64,000 nt of DNA from Hirsutella rhossiliensis (GCF_020360975.1 NW_025408673.1:3596001-3660000); one strand, 5' to 3'; shown: positions 44,099 to 54,041, counted from the stretch's first letter. Program-made: numbers and translations. The notes: generated from the letters alone by a model not told the origin.

Positions 44099-44201
44099 TA
44101 AGTTAGTCCGCTCCGGTGGCGAAGTCACGACCAGGATGGCCTGAGCACTGCTGAGGTAATCTTGCGTGACTTCGTGTACGTGCGGATACCGTGCATGATA
44201 A

Positions 44202-44252
44202 TTACCCGTTGGCTGCGCGGGGCGCGGGGCGCCCGGCGCAGCCAACGGGTAA
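44202..44252. repeat. Perfect 17-bp hairpin upstream of the FunK1 gene
   Basis: Arms at 44,202-44,218 and 44,236-44,252 are exact reverse complements around a 17-nt GC-rich loop. It sits directly before a CCATAAAAGG TATA-like box and about 220 bp before the kinase start, so it could affect that promoter. Confidence 0.7.
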
Positions 44253-44470
44253 GCCATAAAAGGATGAGGAGACGTGGTGCGTACTAGCAGCCACAGGAAC
44301 GGTTCGGAGTTTTAGATTTTCCGGCCGACCGGCGTCAACATACGCAAGGCCCGCTTCGCGCCTATTGCATTGCATTGCATTCCCAGACACGGTCCCCAAA
44401 CAATGACTACCAGCTCCCTTCACGTCTCCGCAAACGATTTGGAGACACGGGCACGGGCTTCTTCGACGAG

Positions 44471-46882
44471 ATGAACAAAGAAGAACCAAAGCCCGTTGAG
44501 GGAAGTCCTATCCGGACTGAACTTGCTGCCTTTCGCGCCTCGTTCAATTCGGTTTGCAAAGATAGAGATATCTCCTGCAGCCCAGATACCCTGAGTCAGC
44601 TTAGCAATACAGGTAAGGCGGACTGCCCACGTCAGCGGACCCTTTTGACTGTTGCAGACCTTCGGCGGCTTTCTCTCAATCTCTTGGTTGCGCTGCAGAA
44701 TCTCCCAGCCGCCAGACTGGTACCTTCCAGGACGGGACGTGGGACTCTCGAAAGCGACCTCCTGAGACTCCTTTCTGCTGTCACATCGGACAATTTCGAC
44801 TTTGCGCGTATCAAAGAATTGCTCAAGAAAGCCCTTACCGATAAGCCTCAAGATACACTGATCTGGGATCTTGTGTCTGGTGCTGCCGTCGAATCCACCC
44901 CGCCTCCCCGACCAATACCCTCGACGATCCATCAAACGCCGTTGAGTCAGAACACGAGCGGCCTCGTGAACTCGTCGGAATTCCGCCATAGTGTGGACCC
45001 GATCCTGAAGTTGGAGCTCGAACATCTCTATGCTGGACTTCCCCATTTCCACAAAGCCTTCTTTGGAGATGTGCCAGACCTCAACATGGTCTCCGAGGAC
45101 GTCTTCCGGAAGTGCTCCGAAGGCGACACTCCACTCTTCAGGGAGGGGTGGAGTGGATGGCCGGCAGCCGCAAAAGAGAGCGACGTGCTGACTTGGTTTG
45201 GCGACTTAATCCCGAAGCTGGAGGCATTCGCAGGCGACCGCATTTCGACTCCGGCGACTCGGCGAAAGCTGCTGGCGCAGCCGAGAACACCATTGGTTGG
45301 CTCCACAGGCAAGCGTAGCATGGATGTCGGCTTTGTCAATAGTGACATCACATACAATCCGGACTCTGAGGAATCGAGATATCGTTGGTCGCACATCCTC
45401 GTTGCTGGCGAACTGAAAAGTAATCCGAAGGCCGACACCGCATCAGTTGCGTGGATTGATCTCGCAAGGTATGCAAGAGAGGTATTCGCTGCTCAAGACA
45501 CCCGCCGCTTCGTCTTGGGTTTTACTCTCTGCGGATCTCGTATGAGGGTATGGGAGTTCGACCGGCTCGGGGGGATCGCCTCCGAACAATTTGACATCAA
45601 CAAGGAGGAAGGCGGGGTACAGTTTGTGGCCACAACCCTGGGGTTTCTGCGCATGAACGAGGAAATGCTCGGGTTTGACCCTACCGTTATGACATCCGGC
45701 GACCAGCAATATATCGAGATCGAGCGAAACGACAAAACAGAGCGTCTCCTCATTGATAAGGTCATGAAACGAGCACGTTGCATTGCTGGTCGGGCGACAA
45801 TATGTTGGAGAGCACATAGCAAGGAGGATCCGCAGACGCCGCTTGTTATCAAGGACTCGTGGCAATACACAGATCGGGACGAAGAAGGGCAACTCCTCCG
45901 AGAGGCGACTGACAAAGGTGTGGCTAACGTCGCCCGATATTACCACCATCTCACTGTTTGCGTACGCGGTGCCGATGACGACATTCAGCAAAACATTCGA
46001 AAGAGACTGGATGTCACCAAAGCTACAAAGTATCGATCAGAACGTGCGATGCTGCCATCAGGCTCGAGCGCATCTAGTGTGTCACGCAAAGGGCGAAGTA
46101 GCGGCGCCGGCGTGAAACGACCATCCAGCGAGATGGACGCCGCTCTGCCGCCGTGCAAACGATCTGGTTCAACATCTCCGGTGAAGGCAAGCATCGAAGC
46201 CCTGCCAAACCGTATACATCGGCGGGTCATTCTTCGCGACTATGGAAAGCCGATATATAATGCAAGCTCACCCGTGGCGCTGCTTGCTACGCTAGAGGGT
46301 TGCATAGAGGGTCACCAATCCTTGTACAAAGCGGGCTTTCTCCACAGAGACATCTCCATCAACAACCTCATGATCAATGAGGACGATGAAAACCCCTCCC
46401 AGCGAGCTTTCCTGATCGACCTTGACCTCGCCATTAAAGCCCAACGAGAAGGTGCCTCGGGAGCAAAAGGGAAGACGGGTACAAGGGCATTCATGGCCAT
46501 CGGGGCACTGCTAGGCAACGAGCAGCACTCCTTCATGCACGACCTTGAGTCATTCTTCTGGGTGCTGTTCTGGATATGCATCCACTACAACGGCCCGGAC
46601 GACGGCAAGACAGTTCCCCGATTTGAGAAATGGAATTATGTGGATACGGAAGAGTTAGCAGAGTTGAAAAAGGGCCAAGTTTCCCACGAGCGAGACTTCA
46701 TTAATACTTCAAGAGAATACTTCACCACATACTACCAGCCTTTGGTACCTTGGGTCAACATATTGCGAAAGGCGGTATTCCCTAACGGCGGGAGATGGGA
46801 GAAGGAAGACGATCAGTTATATCTACGAATGAAGGAGATTATTCGGGAAGCTCAGAAGGATGCAAAACTGGCAAGCGTGTAG
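44471..46882 (+). CDS. FunK1-type fungal protein kinase
   Basis: The first in-frame ATG is 44,471 (MNKEEPKPVEGSP), giving about 803 residues; the frame is open further upstream, so an earlier exon is possible. The N-terminal half contains the FunK1-specific accessory region (FFGDVPDLNMVSEDVF, WFGDLIPKLEAFAGDR, SHILVAGELKSNP, RFVLGFTLCGSRMRVWEFDR). The kinase part has the lysine strand LVIKDSWQYTD (near residue 460), catalytic HRDISINNLMIN (His near 625), and DLDLA in place of DFG (near 650), followed by GTRAFMAIGAL and HDLESFFWVLFWICIHY. These features match the FunK1 family, expanded in fungi and often linked to other kinases in accessory regions. The DLD variation is normal for the family. 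No lesion seen. Substrate unknown. Confidence 0.85.
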   Translation: MNKEEPKPVEGSPIRTELAAFRASFNSVCKDRDISCSPDTLSQLSNTGKADCPRQRTLLTVADLRRLSLNLLVALQNLPAARLVPSRTGRGTLESDLLRLLSAVTSDNFDFARIKELLKKALTDKPQDTLIWDLVSGAAVESTPPPRPIPSTIHQTPLSQNTSGLVNSSEFRHSVDPILKLELEHLYAGLPHFHKAFFGDVPDLNMVSEDVFRKCSEGDTPLFREGWSGWPAAAKESDVLTWFGDLIPKLEAFAGDRISTPATRRKLLAQPRTPLVGSTGKRSMDVGFVNSDITYNPDSEESRYRWSHILVAGELKSNPKADTASVAWIDLARYAREVFAAQDTRRFVLGFTLCGSRMRVWEFDRLGGIASEQFDINKEEGGVQFVATTLGFLRMNEEMLGFDPTVMTSGDQQYIEIERNDKTERLLIDKVMKRARCIAGRATICWRAHSKEDPQTPLVIKDSWQYTDRDEEGQLLREATDKGVANVARYYHHLTVCVRGADDDIQQNIRKRLDVTKATKYRSERAMLPSGSSASSVSRKGRSSGAGVKRPSSEMDAALPPCKRSGSTSPVKASIEALPNRIHRRVILRDYGKPIYNASSPVALLATLEGCIEGHQSLYKAGFLHRDISINNLMINEDDENPSQRAFLIDLDLAIKAQREGASGAKGKTGTRAFMAIGALLGNEQHSFMHDLESFFWVLFWICIHYNGPDDGKTVPRFEKWNYVDTEELAELKKGQVSHERDFINTSREYFTTYYQPLVPWVNILRKAVFPNGGRWEKEDDQLYLRMKEIIREAQKDAKLASV

Positions 46883-47074
46883 CGCGGTGTCGGTACTCGA
46901 ATGGGGAGATGATTGGGGTTAGTATTACCCGACTGGCATAATGCTACGAAGGCAAGGCCAACGACAGGTGGTCGAGATAAAGAATGATGGAGATTAGACG
47001 GCGTCGAAACAGATCGGGCATTCGAAAGTCTCGATTGACTTACAGGCGCGGAAGCAGTAGATGTCCACGTGGCC
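46883..47074. other. Spacer after the FunK1 gene
   Basis: A short minus-strand stretch ends CFRACKSIETFECPICFDAV and stop, which looks like the end of a zinc-finger protein, but no upstream exon could be followed because the next sequence is a duplicated gene fragment. Not called as a gene. Confidence 0.3.
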
Positions 47075-47566
47075 AAGAGACATGCCATGGGCAGCTTGAG
47101 CATGCCCATGCTGGAGCACTGCTACATTTCGTCGCCTGCCAATACGGTCGGGTTGGAGGACAAGGCGAAGCTGTCTCTGGTGGTCGAGCACGCGATGCAG
47201 CTGTTTTGGAATTGCGAAATGGTGAAGTATACGGACAGTTTTGCCAAAGCAGCCTTGAGAGACGCCGAGGCGCAAGAGGCAAAGGCGAAGAAGAGAGAAA
47301 TGGGCAAGCGTCGCGCAGATGCCGGCGCTGTCTTGGCCCGAGATGTCCTGGCTGGCTCTGCCGAAAGAATCCGTATATTGATAAGGTTACTGGAGGCATC
47401 GGCTGATACAGTACGGGCAGTAAGAATCAGAAGACCTTGAACTCGACCACCGACTCAGTAGAGAAGTGTATCGTAGTCAAATTGTAGGAACTTCCACAAA
47501 AAAAGGTGGCTCACTTGGCCGGCGATCACCACCGTAGCGCCCAAAGCGCGATTGTCAGCCTGAACT
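47075..47566 (+). pseudogene. Duplicated 3' fragment of the conserved gene at 19.8-21.7 kb
   Basis: About 490 bp homologous to 21,249-21,740. Translation from 47,081 gives GSLSMPMLEHCYISSPANTV, then LSLVVEHAMQLFWNCEMVKY and ARDVLAGSAERIRILIRLLE, nearly the same as the C-terminus of that gene. A frame change at about 47,410 alters the last residues, but the 3' non-coding DNA continues to match. Left part of the gene is absent, so it is a fragment. Differences are scattered, indicating an older duplication. Confidence 0.75.
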
Positions 47567-47761
47567 TGTCGCGAAGTGCGAGGTAGCAAAAGCTGTATCT
47601 TTTTCTTGTGTTCTGTTCGCTCTCCTTTAGAGAAGAGCGGAAGGCTACGTCTTATATAGAGGGACTAGTTATATGTATGTATGTGTATTTCACCCGGAGG
47701 ATTTCTCCTATAGGGCCTAGACGTAAAAGCTACTGACATTTCAATACATTAATGCGTAACA
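47567..47761 (-). repeat. Candidate solo LTR (195 bp)
   Basis: Starts TGTCGCGAAG and ends GCGTAACA on the plus strand, so has TG...CA ends on either strand. The minus strand has CTCTATATAAGACG as a promoter box. It sits exactly at the end of the duplicated gene fragment. No target duplication (GAACT versus CCTTA) was found. Confidence 0.45.
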
Positions 47762-47782
47762 CCTTAAGCCCCACGAGGACTA

Positions 47783-47796
47783 GTTATATGCACAAC

Positions 47797-47827
<31 letters not shown>

Positions 47828-48431
47828 TTGATTACCGTCTGGGACATCCCTATAAGGGCAAAAGACGTGCTAGGCTAGAGAAGACTAGATACATAGAATA
47901 TCCCGAGTACCTGGACTAAGGACCGTGTGTAGCACCTAACCACTCCATCTAGCAATTCTGAGGCTCTGAGGCCGGTCGGAAATTCGGGGCCCTTCCCCCG
48001 TCAGCGGGTTCCAGGCACGGCAGTGAAGCCGTAATAGTAGTCAGTCTTTGGCCGAGGCCGGGTGACTGAAAAGCCCACGAAGTCATGGGCCGGCCGCAAG
48101 CCCCTCGAGGAGGGCCTACGGGGCAGAAAGAAAAGAAAGAAAAGGAAGCAGAGAGTGTAGCAATGTTAGTCGGGGATTCGCCCCGATGGCGATTGTCTTC
48201 TCCGCAGGAGCGTTCGATCCGGGCCACTTCGTGGTTATGACAGTCGGCGAAGTCCCCGTGCCTGCTCCTCGTAGCAAGCAGGTGGTGGAGGTGTTGTCGA
48301 TTGGTGTGCAGCTCGGGGACACCCGGTGAGGCCTTGAGCTCTAGGCTCTTGTAGCTCCTCAGGGCCCCGCGGCCCACCAGTCCAGAGGAAGTCGTGGCCG
48401 CTGGGCGGCAGAAAGGGCCGCAAGGCGGCAA
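47783..48431 (-). mobile_element. Tad-like LINE, 3' end, copy B
   Basis: Minus-strand sequence matches LINE copy A at 48.9-49.6 kb: the end of ORF2 (YKSLELKASPGVPELHTN, a HLLATRSRHGD stretch) in a broken frame, the 3' UTR with conserved blocks around 47,950-48,110, and the same 3' end with an ACT repeat and a GTTGTGCATATAAC tail. The 5' side runs into GC-rich tandem repeats. It is 5'-truncated, as most LINE insertions are. Confidence 0.6.
47797..47826. repeat. (TAG)n microsatellite in LINE copy B tail
   Basis: About ten AGT units on the plus strand. The same repeat, shorter, lies at the equivalent point of LINE copy A, so it is part of the element tail. Confidence 0.85.
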
Positions 48432-48690
48432 AGTTCGGAGCCGCGAGACGGCAGAAGGAGGCAGAGCCGCAAGGCGGCAGAAGGCGAGGCCAGCCAGTAA
48501 AGGCGGCAGAGGGTGCGAGGCAGCGCGAGGCGTGCCAGGAAGGGCGAGAAGAAGTCGGGCCGCGAGGCGGCAGAAGAGGTCGGGGCCGCGAGGCGGCAGA
48601 AGTCGAGGCCAGCCAGTAAAGGCGGCAGAAGAAGGCGATGCCGCGAGGCGGCAGAAGGCGAGGCAGCGCGAGGCATGCCGTTATTCGAGA
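48395..48690. repeat. GC-rich minisatellite (GCCGCGAGGCGGCAGAAGG-like unit)
   Basis: At least eight degenerate copies of a roughly 19-bp unit, each able to form a GCCGC/GCGGC hairpin, mixed with a longer block that occurs twice (GAGGCCAGCCAGTAAAGGCG). It lies at the point where LINE copy B departs from copy A, in the region coding for the end of ORF2. Confidence 0.75.
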
Positions 48691-48856
48691 CCAGCTTCCC
48701 AGAGGAGACGAACTCTCCAAAGTCTGCCTTTTGGTGCTTGCTAGAGCCCCGTTAGGGCTAGAGAGGCAGAAGCATGGTCGGGTGACCTGAAAATAATTAT
48801 CCACTAACAGGCTGCTAACAGCCCGCAGAAGAGAAGAATTTTTACAGGGGAGAGTT
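48691..48856. other. Spacer between the two LINE copies
   Basis: Non-repeated sequence between the minisatellite and the 3' end of LINE copy A. It may be the original insertion site or further LINE sequence; no motif recognised. Confidence 0.3.
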
Positions 48857-49950
48857 GTTATATGCACAACAGTAGTAGTAGTAGTAGTAGTATTGATTAC
48901 CGTCTGGGACATCCCTATAAGGGCAAAAGACGTGCTAGGCTAGGTATAGTACAAGATGGGGATGCTCGTCGGAGACCCGTCGCGCGTTCCTTACTTCTAC
49001 TCCCTATCTAGCAATTCTTGGACTCTGTGGCCGCTCGGATTCTCAGGTCCCTTCCCCCGTCAGCGGGTTCCGGGCACGGCGGCGAAGCCGTAATATTAGT
49101 CAGTCTTCGGTCAGAGCCGGGTGACTGAGAAAGCCCACGCAGTCAGCTGGGCCGTAGGCCCACAGGAGCCTACGGGCAGAAAACATAGAAAAGAGAGTTG
49201 TACATATTAGGTTGGAGGGTTGCCTCGAGCTAGTGGCGGTGGCAGATCCGATCAAAGAATTCTGCCTCCGTTACTAGCCCGAGGAACCGGTCAAATCCCT
49301 TCCTAGTGCCTGGTTGATAGCCTTGCCCGCCGTGGGGCTAGCCTTAGGCGGTGTCGAGTACCTACCTTCCGGCAGTAGAAGGGTGTGTCGGTGATTTTCT
49401 CCTCCCGCAAGAGCATTCGATCCGGGCCTCTTCGTGGTTAAACCTCTCGTGGTAGTCGGCGAAGTCCCCGTGCCCGCTCCTCGCAGCGAGCAGGTGATGG
49501 AGGTGCTGTCGTTTGGTGTGCAGCTCGGGGCACCGAGCGAGGCCTTGAGCTCTAGGCTCTTGTAGCTGCTCGGGGCCCCGCGGCCCACCAGTCCTGGAAG
49601 TCGCGCCTGGCCGCAGCCTTGGCCTGTCTCTTGATGTTCGCGTAGGTCGGCGATCTGTCCGGACCCTCGGCCCGGCAGCCCTCCTTTGCTAGCTGGTCGG
49701 CCCGCTCGTTGCCGGCGATCCCCGTATGGCCGGGGCACCAACGCGTGCTGACATCTCCGTGTCGAGCCGCGGCCTCAGCGAACTTCTCCGCAGCCGCTTG
49801 CGACGAGATCGATGGGCTGCCTCGTATGGCTCTTATAGCCGCAGTGTTATCAAGGCAGACGACTATCGGCCACTGCTGGTCCGGGGTTCTGGGGGACCAC
49901 CATTTAGCTGGTGCGAGTTTTTCGAGGGCCAATAAAGTGGGGCGTGGCAC
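48857..49950 (-). mobile_element. Tad-like LINE, 5'-truncated copy A with RNase H domain
   Basis: From 49,950 the minus strand encodes the RNase H domain of ORF2: VVCLDNTAAIRAIRG, then WCPGHTGIAGNERADQLAKE with the usual HTGIxGNExAD signature, and the C-terminal YANIKRQAKAAARRDFQDWW. A frame change follows near 49,570. The 3' UTR and a 22-bp ACT repeat with a GTTGTGCATATAAC tail end it near 48,857. An RNase H after reverse transcriptase is characteristic of Tad/I-type LINEs. RT and endonuclease are missing. Confidence 0.75.
48871..48892. repeat. (TAG)n microsatellite in LINE copy A tail
   Basis: About seven AGT units next to the LINE 3' end, equivalent to the repeat at 47,797. Confidence 0.85.
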
Positions 49951-49957
49951 GGGTACC

Positions 49958-50527
49958 TTTTTTGCATGTTTTAGTTCCTAGCGCTACCGCCTGCTTGCGT
50001 TCTTTCTCTCACCCTGTCTTTGTCTTGTTTGTCTCTCCAATCTTCGGCCTTCGTTCCTCAAGGCTCTTTGCGCAACCCATGAAGGGTTGCCTTACCTGTA
50101 AACGGGGGGGAAACAGGGCAAGGCATGAGAGGGGCAAGAGAAGGCGGCAGCGACCAATGATGAGGGAGGGACGGAAGGGTCGGCGACCAATCACACGGGA
50201 TCTTTTATTCCGAAAGAGGAAATAAATCAGCCAATCAGAGGCGGAGGATGTGGGGGTGAAGCAGTCTGGGGCCTTTTTTCCCCGCGCGCTAATGAAGTCC
50301 TTTCGTTCCTCACCTTTTTTCCCCGCGCGCTAATGAAGTCCTTTCGTTCCTCAAGGCAAGGCCTTTCGTTCCTCAAAGGCAAACAGGTAAGGCAACCCCT
50401 CATGGGTTGCGCAAAAAGCCTTGAGGAACGAAGACTGAGGATTGAGACAAACAAGACGAAGACAGAGGGCGAGAGCAAAGAACGCAAGCAGGCGGTAGCG
50501 CCAGGAACTAATGCATGCAAGAAGGTA
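49958..50527. repeat. Long inverted repeat (arms of about 145 bp, 280-bp spacer)
   Basis: Arm 1 at 49,958-50,102 and arm 2 at 50,380-50,527 are reverse complements at about 85 percent by eye. Each arm holds a hairpin (GGCAACCC...GGGTTGC) followed by GCGCAAA, GCCTTGAGGAACGAAG and a purine-rich segment. The same hairpin block occurs a third time at 63,343-63,385. Could be a foldback element or two ends of a non-autonomous transposon. Confidence 0.7.
50281..50362. repeat. 41-bp tandem duplication
   Basis: Two head-to-tail copies starting CCCGCGCGCTAATGAAGTCC at 50,281 and 50,322; part of the unit (CCTTTCGTTCCTCA) recurs a third time. It lies between the two inverted-repeat arms. Confidence 0.8.
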
Positions 50528-50717
50528 GGCAAATAAATCGGCCATTCGGGCACCATCCCGCAGCGGGAAGAGGGAGAAAAGCAAGAAGGCAAATACAGCG
50601 ATGATAACGGTTGCGGGGTAAGAGAGGAAGGGAGTATAAGAGGCACCAAGGCACGAATAGGAGAGCAGAAGCGTCTACCCTAGCTACCGATCGAGCAGTT
50701 AGGAAAACAACTACAGC

Positions 50718-51282
50718 ATGGCCACTTGCAACGTTTCCGTGGAGTTCTGGTGCGAATTCGGGGCCACGGAGCTGAAGTACAAGCATAGCATCCCGAAGAC
50801 GCTCGTGACGCAGGTAGGCCAGGCGAGGCCGAACCACGCAGCCAGTGCACTGTTCCTACAGTGGATAAGGCCGATCCTACGGGAGCACGAGGCAGCGTGT
50901 CGGAAGGCAGCAGGGGTGCGCTGCGAGAGCTGCGGCGGACTCGCAAAGGAGATTCTACAGAGCCCGATATCGTACCTACACGCAGAGAGGCCGTTTGTGC
51001 TCGTGGTCGTGTCGTCGTTCTGCGGCAAAGAAGGATGCGAAATTAGGACGAGGCAGGAAATGCAGGACACGATGGCAGAGGCGGGGCAGGCGGGCGGAAA
51101 CAAGGGCGCGACGCAAATGCAAGGGCAGGATGCGCAGAGCACAGAGGAAGGTCTGCCGGGTTTGTGGAGAGATGGCGGGGGCGAGGTGCAGCCGATGCCT
51201 GACGGTGGCGTACTGCAGCAGGCAACACCAAAAGGAGGACTGGAAGGTGCACAAGAAGGGATGCAAGCCAAAGGCAAGCTAG
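50718..51282 (+). pseudogene. MYND zinc-finger protein, one frameshift
   Basis: The first frame from ATG 50,718 reads MATCNVSVEFWCEFGATEL, PNHAASALFLQWIRPILREH, ERPFVLVVVSSFCGKEGCEI and TRQEMQDTMAEAG. After a shift between about 51,070 and 51,140 a MYND finger follows: VCRVCGEMAGARCSRCLTVA, YCSRQHQKEDWKVHKKGC, stop at 51,280-51,282. The eight ligands (C-x2-C, C-x2-C, C, H-type) are complete. MYND fingers bind proline-rich partners. No intron with proper ends would join the two frames, so it is either pseudogenised or carries a sequence error. It lies between the long inverted repeat and the Helitron accessory gene and reads toward the latter. Confidence 0.65.
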
Positions 51283-51408
51283 GGCTAGGAGAGGAGGAAG
51301 GAAAGTAAAAGGGACAAGGCATAACGCGCAGGACATAAACAAGGTCACGGAGAACAAATAGAGGCAGGCACTATCGTAAGAAATAGGTCGCAAGCTAAAG
51401 TTGTTGTT

Positions 51409-52982
51409 TCAAAAAGAGATAAACGTTGTAATGTGTAGAGTAATGGTAATTTTGCAGCGATAAGTTTCGTTAGGAATAGCGTCTCGAGAGGAGAACGGTT
51501 TATTTTGGTAAAGGCAAGAGGCGTAAGAGAGCGATAGGTTTATAGTAGGCAGCTCATTTCTGCATGCGATAGCGGATAGGTCGAGCGGGCGGGTCGGAGG
51601 TGCTCGCGACAATAGAGTCAAGAGGGAACCCGGCTTGGCTGCCGGAGCGGGAACGGGCGGGACGCCGCTCGGTCGAGACGAAGAAGCGGCCGGCGGGGAG
51701 AGGAGGAGGGCGGCGGAGCTGACGGTGTCCGAAGACGAGGAAGGCGGCGAATTCTGCTGCTGCAGCAAGCGCGCCCTCTTCATGGGCGTATCGGCAAGGG
51801 CCGGGTGGGAGCGCTTAGGCGGTGGTGTGACGGGGTCGAGGGCGGTCGGGGCCGAGGCCAAGGAAGGGGAGCCGACGCAGCCGAGGCCGGCGCAGCAACG
51901 GAGTACAAGGCGGCGCGGACGGAATCAAAGGTAGAGGAGGCGGATAGGGTCTGACGTTTAAGGGGCGTAGCAAGGGGGGAAGCCGAGGCGGAGGCGGCCG
52001 CCGAGGGCCTGTCGACAAAGTTCCAGCTGTCCGGGACGACGATAAAGACGTAATCGCGCTCTGAGCCCGGGGGGCAGAGCATAAGACGGTGGTCGAGAAG
52101 GCCGACGACCTTTCCAGTGCAGGTAAAGGGGACGCCGGGCAGGAAGGAAGAGTTAGGCCTTTCAGCAATTTTCTTGCATAGCACGGCCCAAGGGTTAGCA
52201 TAGATGGGAAAGATAACAAAGACCTGGAAGGGGTGGTAGCCCTTAAAGGGAATCCGGTCCGGCAGGCCAGGGGTGATGTAGGTAGTGAGCCGGACGAAGC
52301 CGCAGCAGCGGAGCTGGTCGGGCCGAGACCTGGCAGGAAGTCTCCACGCAGGAGGTCAAGGCCAGGCCCGGCGATGACGCCATGGAAGGAGACAACAGGA
52401 GGCGTAGACGGGAACTGGCCGCCAGAGGCCAAGGAGCGTGGGAGGACGCTAGGGAGAGAAGTCAGCGAGGCGGCCGGTGAAGGGGCAAAAAAAAAAAAAA
52501 AGAAGGGGGGGCGCACGGCTGGTAGCCTTGGTCGCGGACGATAAGGGCGGGCACTGTGTAGAGGACGGTATCGTCTGGGCCGGCCTCAAGACCGTCGCGG
52601 CGCTCCACCTCCCAGGCGAGGGCGTAGGGGTGAACGCGGCCGCTCATAGGAACCATTGCTCGGACCAGTCCGTGTCGACGATTGGCTGGCCGTAGATAGA
52701 GAGGTTTAGGCTAAAGAAGAGAGAGGGGCCCAGGTCGTCGCCCTCGGCCCGGAGGGGTGCGTAGTCGGCCTCGAGCAGCCACGAGGGCACCGGCAGGAGG
52801 ACGCGGGCGATAGCCTCAGCGTTGAGGCCCCTAATGCGGTGCTCGTCGTGGTGGGCGAACCTCGCGGGGCAGTCGGGCTGGGCGAAGAACATCATGGACA
52901 TATCGCTGCCCGCGCCCTTGCTAGAGCCAAGGGGCTTGCGGAGGTGCGGGGCAGAGCTGTCCGCCGACGGAGACGAAGACAT
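51409..52982 (-). pseudogene. Helitron accessory protein, copy 2 (frameshifted)
   Basis: Start at ATG 52,982 (MSSSPSADSSAPHLRKPLGS), then DMSMMFFAQPDCPARFAHHD, RIRGLNAEAIARVLLPVPSW, SLFFSLNLSIYGQPIVDTDW, and in other frames GRVHPYALAWEVERRDGLEA, VLYTVPALIVRDQGYQP, FTCTGKVVGLLDHRLM and YVFIVVPDSWNFVDRPSA, ending in a Ser/Pro/Ala-rich tail. The first part matches the copy at 10.5 kb almost block by block. An A14 tract at 52,488-52,501 is one frameshift site. It is head-to-head with the Rep/helicase gene. No named family; DNA-binding OB-fold is a guess. Three or more shifts. Confidence 0.6.
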
Positions 52983-53021
52983 GGCTCGGCCGTGTAGTAA
53001 AGAGCAACGTTGCTGGGGCAA

Positions 53022-54041
53022 AGCTAAAAGCGGCGAGAAAGATAGGCAGGAGTGCTCCCTACCTATATACCGTCTTACGAGTTTAGTGTAAAGAGAAGGG
53101 CCAGTGGCGATGGTGTGTAAGAGAAGTCAAAGGATTCTAAACAAAGACGCAACATGGCGTTAGTGGTAGGTTATATAAGGAGCCTTTGTAAAGAGGGTTA
53201 TAAGATGCGTATAGAGGAGAGTGCAATAAGAGAAGGAGAACTTTAAAAGGCGGTCTAGTAAGATGTTGAGAGTTTTAAGACAAGCAGGACGCGCGAAGCT
53301 ATATTCGAGGAGAAGCAGGCAGCCCTATTCGCAACACGTGTAAGACATGGTTTTAAACTTCAGCGGGCAAGTGTCTAGGGGCATACGGAAGCTTTGACTG
53401 ATAAGAGCTGGATGACAAGAAGGAAAAGCGTAGCATGCAAAGCATAGGCAAGAAGAAGCCGTCGCGGCGACGTACATATAAGGATCGGCCGAGGCCGTCT
53501 AGCCTATCGCATATGGCAGCAGGCAATGGCGGGCGGGCTTAATAGAAAGGCGGCGCCGGTATAATGCAAAGAGCAGCAGCACGCATATAGACATAGTAGA
53601 GAGCTACGAGTAAGATATATAGACTTTTGTAGAGGATCCTATATGCGCAAGAGGGGTGCCAGTCAGCAAGATAAGTGCAGGGCGAATAATCGAGGCAAGG
53701 ATTTATACGCTGTTATTACACTTACGAGGATTTACGCCAGGGGCCTAGTGGCACCATAAGTAGGCAGGGCCAAAGAGGGCAGGTGCAAAGAGGAAGACAA
53801 GACGTCCATGGGGCTTTGGTAGACCGGTGTCGCAATGAAGCCAGCCAACGGAAGGGACCAGTCCGGAGCGGGGGACGGGGCAAGCCCGGCGCCAGAAGCC
53901 TGCGCAGCGCCGTACACAGGACCAGAGTTCCAGCCGACCACAGCAGCGCCGGCACTTGCTAGCGGCGCCTCGGAGAGAGCAAGAAGAGGCGTCAAGGGAG
54001 GCGCCTCCGAGGCGAGGCGGGAAGACCGCCAGGACTAGGAG
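53022..54041. other. Divergent intergenic region of Helitron 2
   Basis: Between the two head-to-head Helitron genes. No recognisable coding motif. A TTATATAAGG box at about 53,170 could serve the accessory gene or be chance. Open stretches in 53.7-54.0 kb are GC-rich and unreliable. Confidence 0.35.

Noticed and set aside
46994..47275. Minus-strand frame ending CFRACKSIETFECPICFDAV
   Set aside because: The end looks like a RING-type protein, but most of the frame is antisense to the duplicated gene fragment and no upstream exon was found.
47797..47826. Short trinucleotide repeat considered as CRISPR-like or telomeric
   Set aside because: It is a simple AGT microsatellite belonging to a LINE tail; there are no spacers and no telomere motif (TTAGGG).
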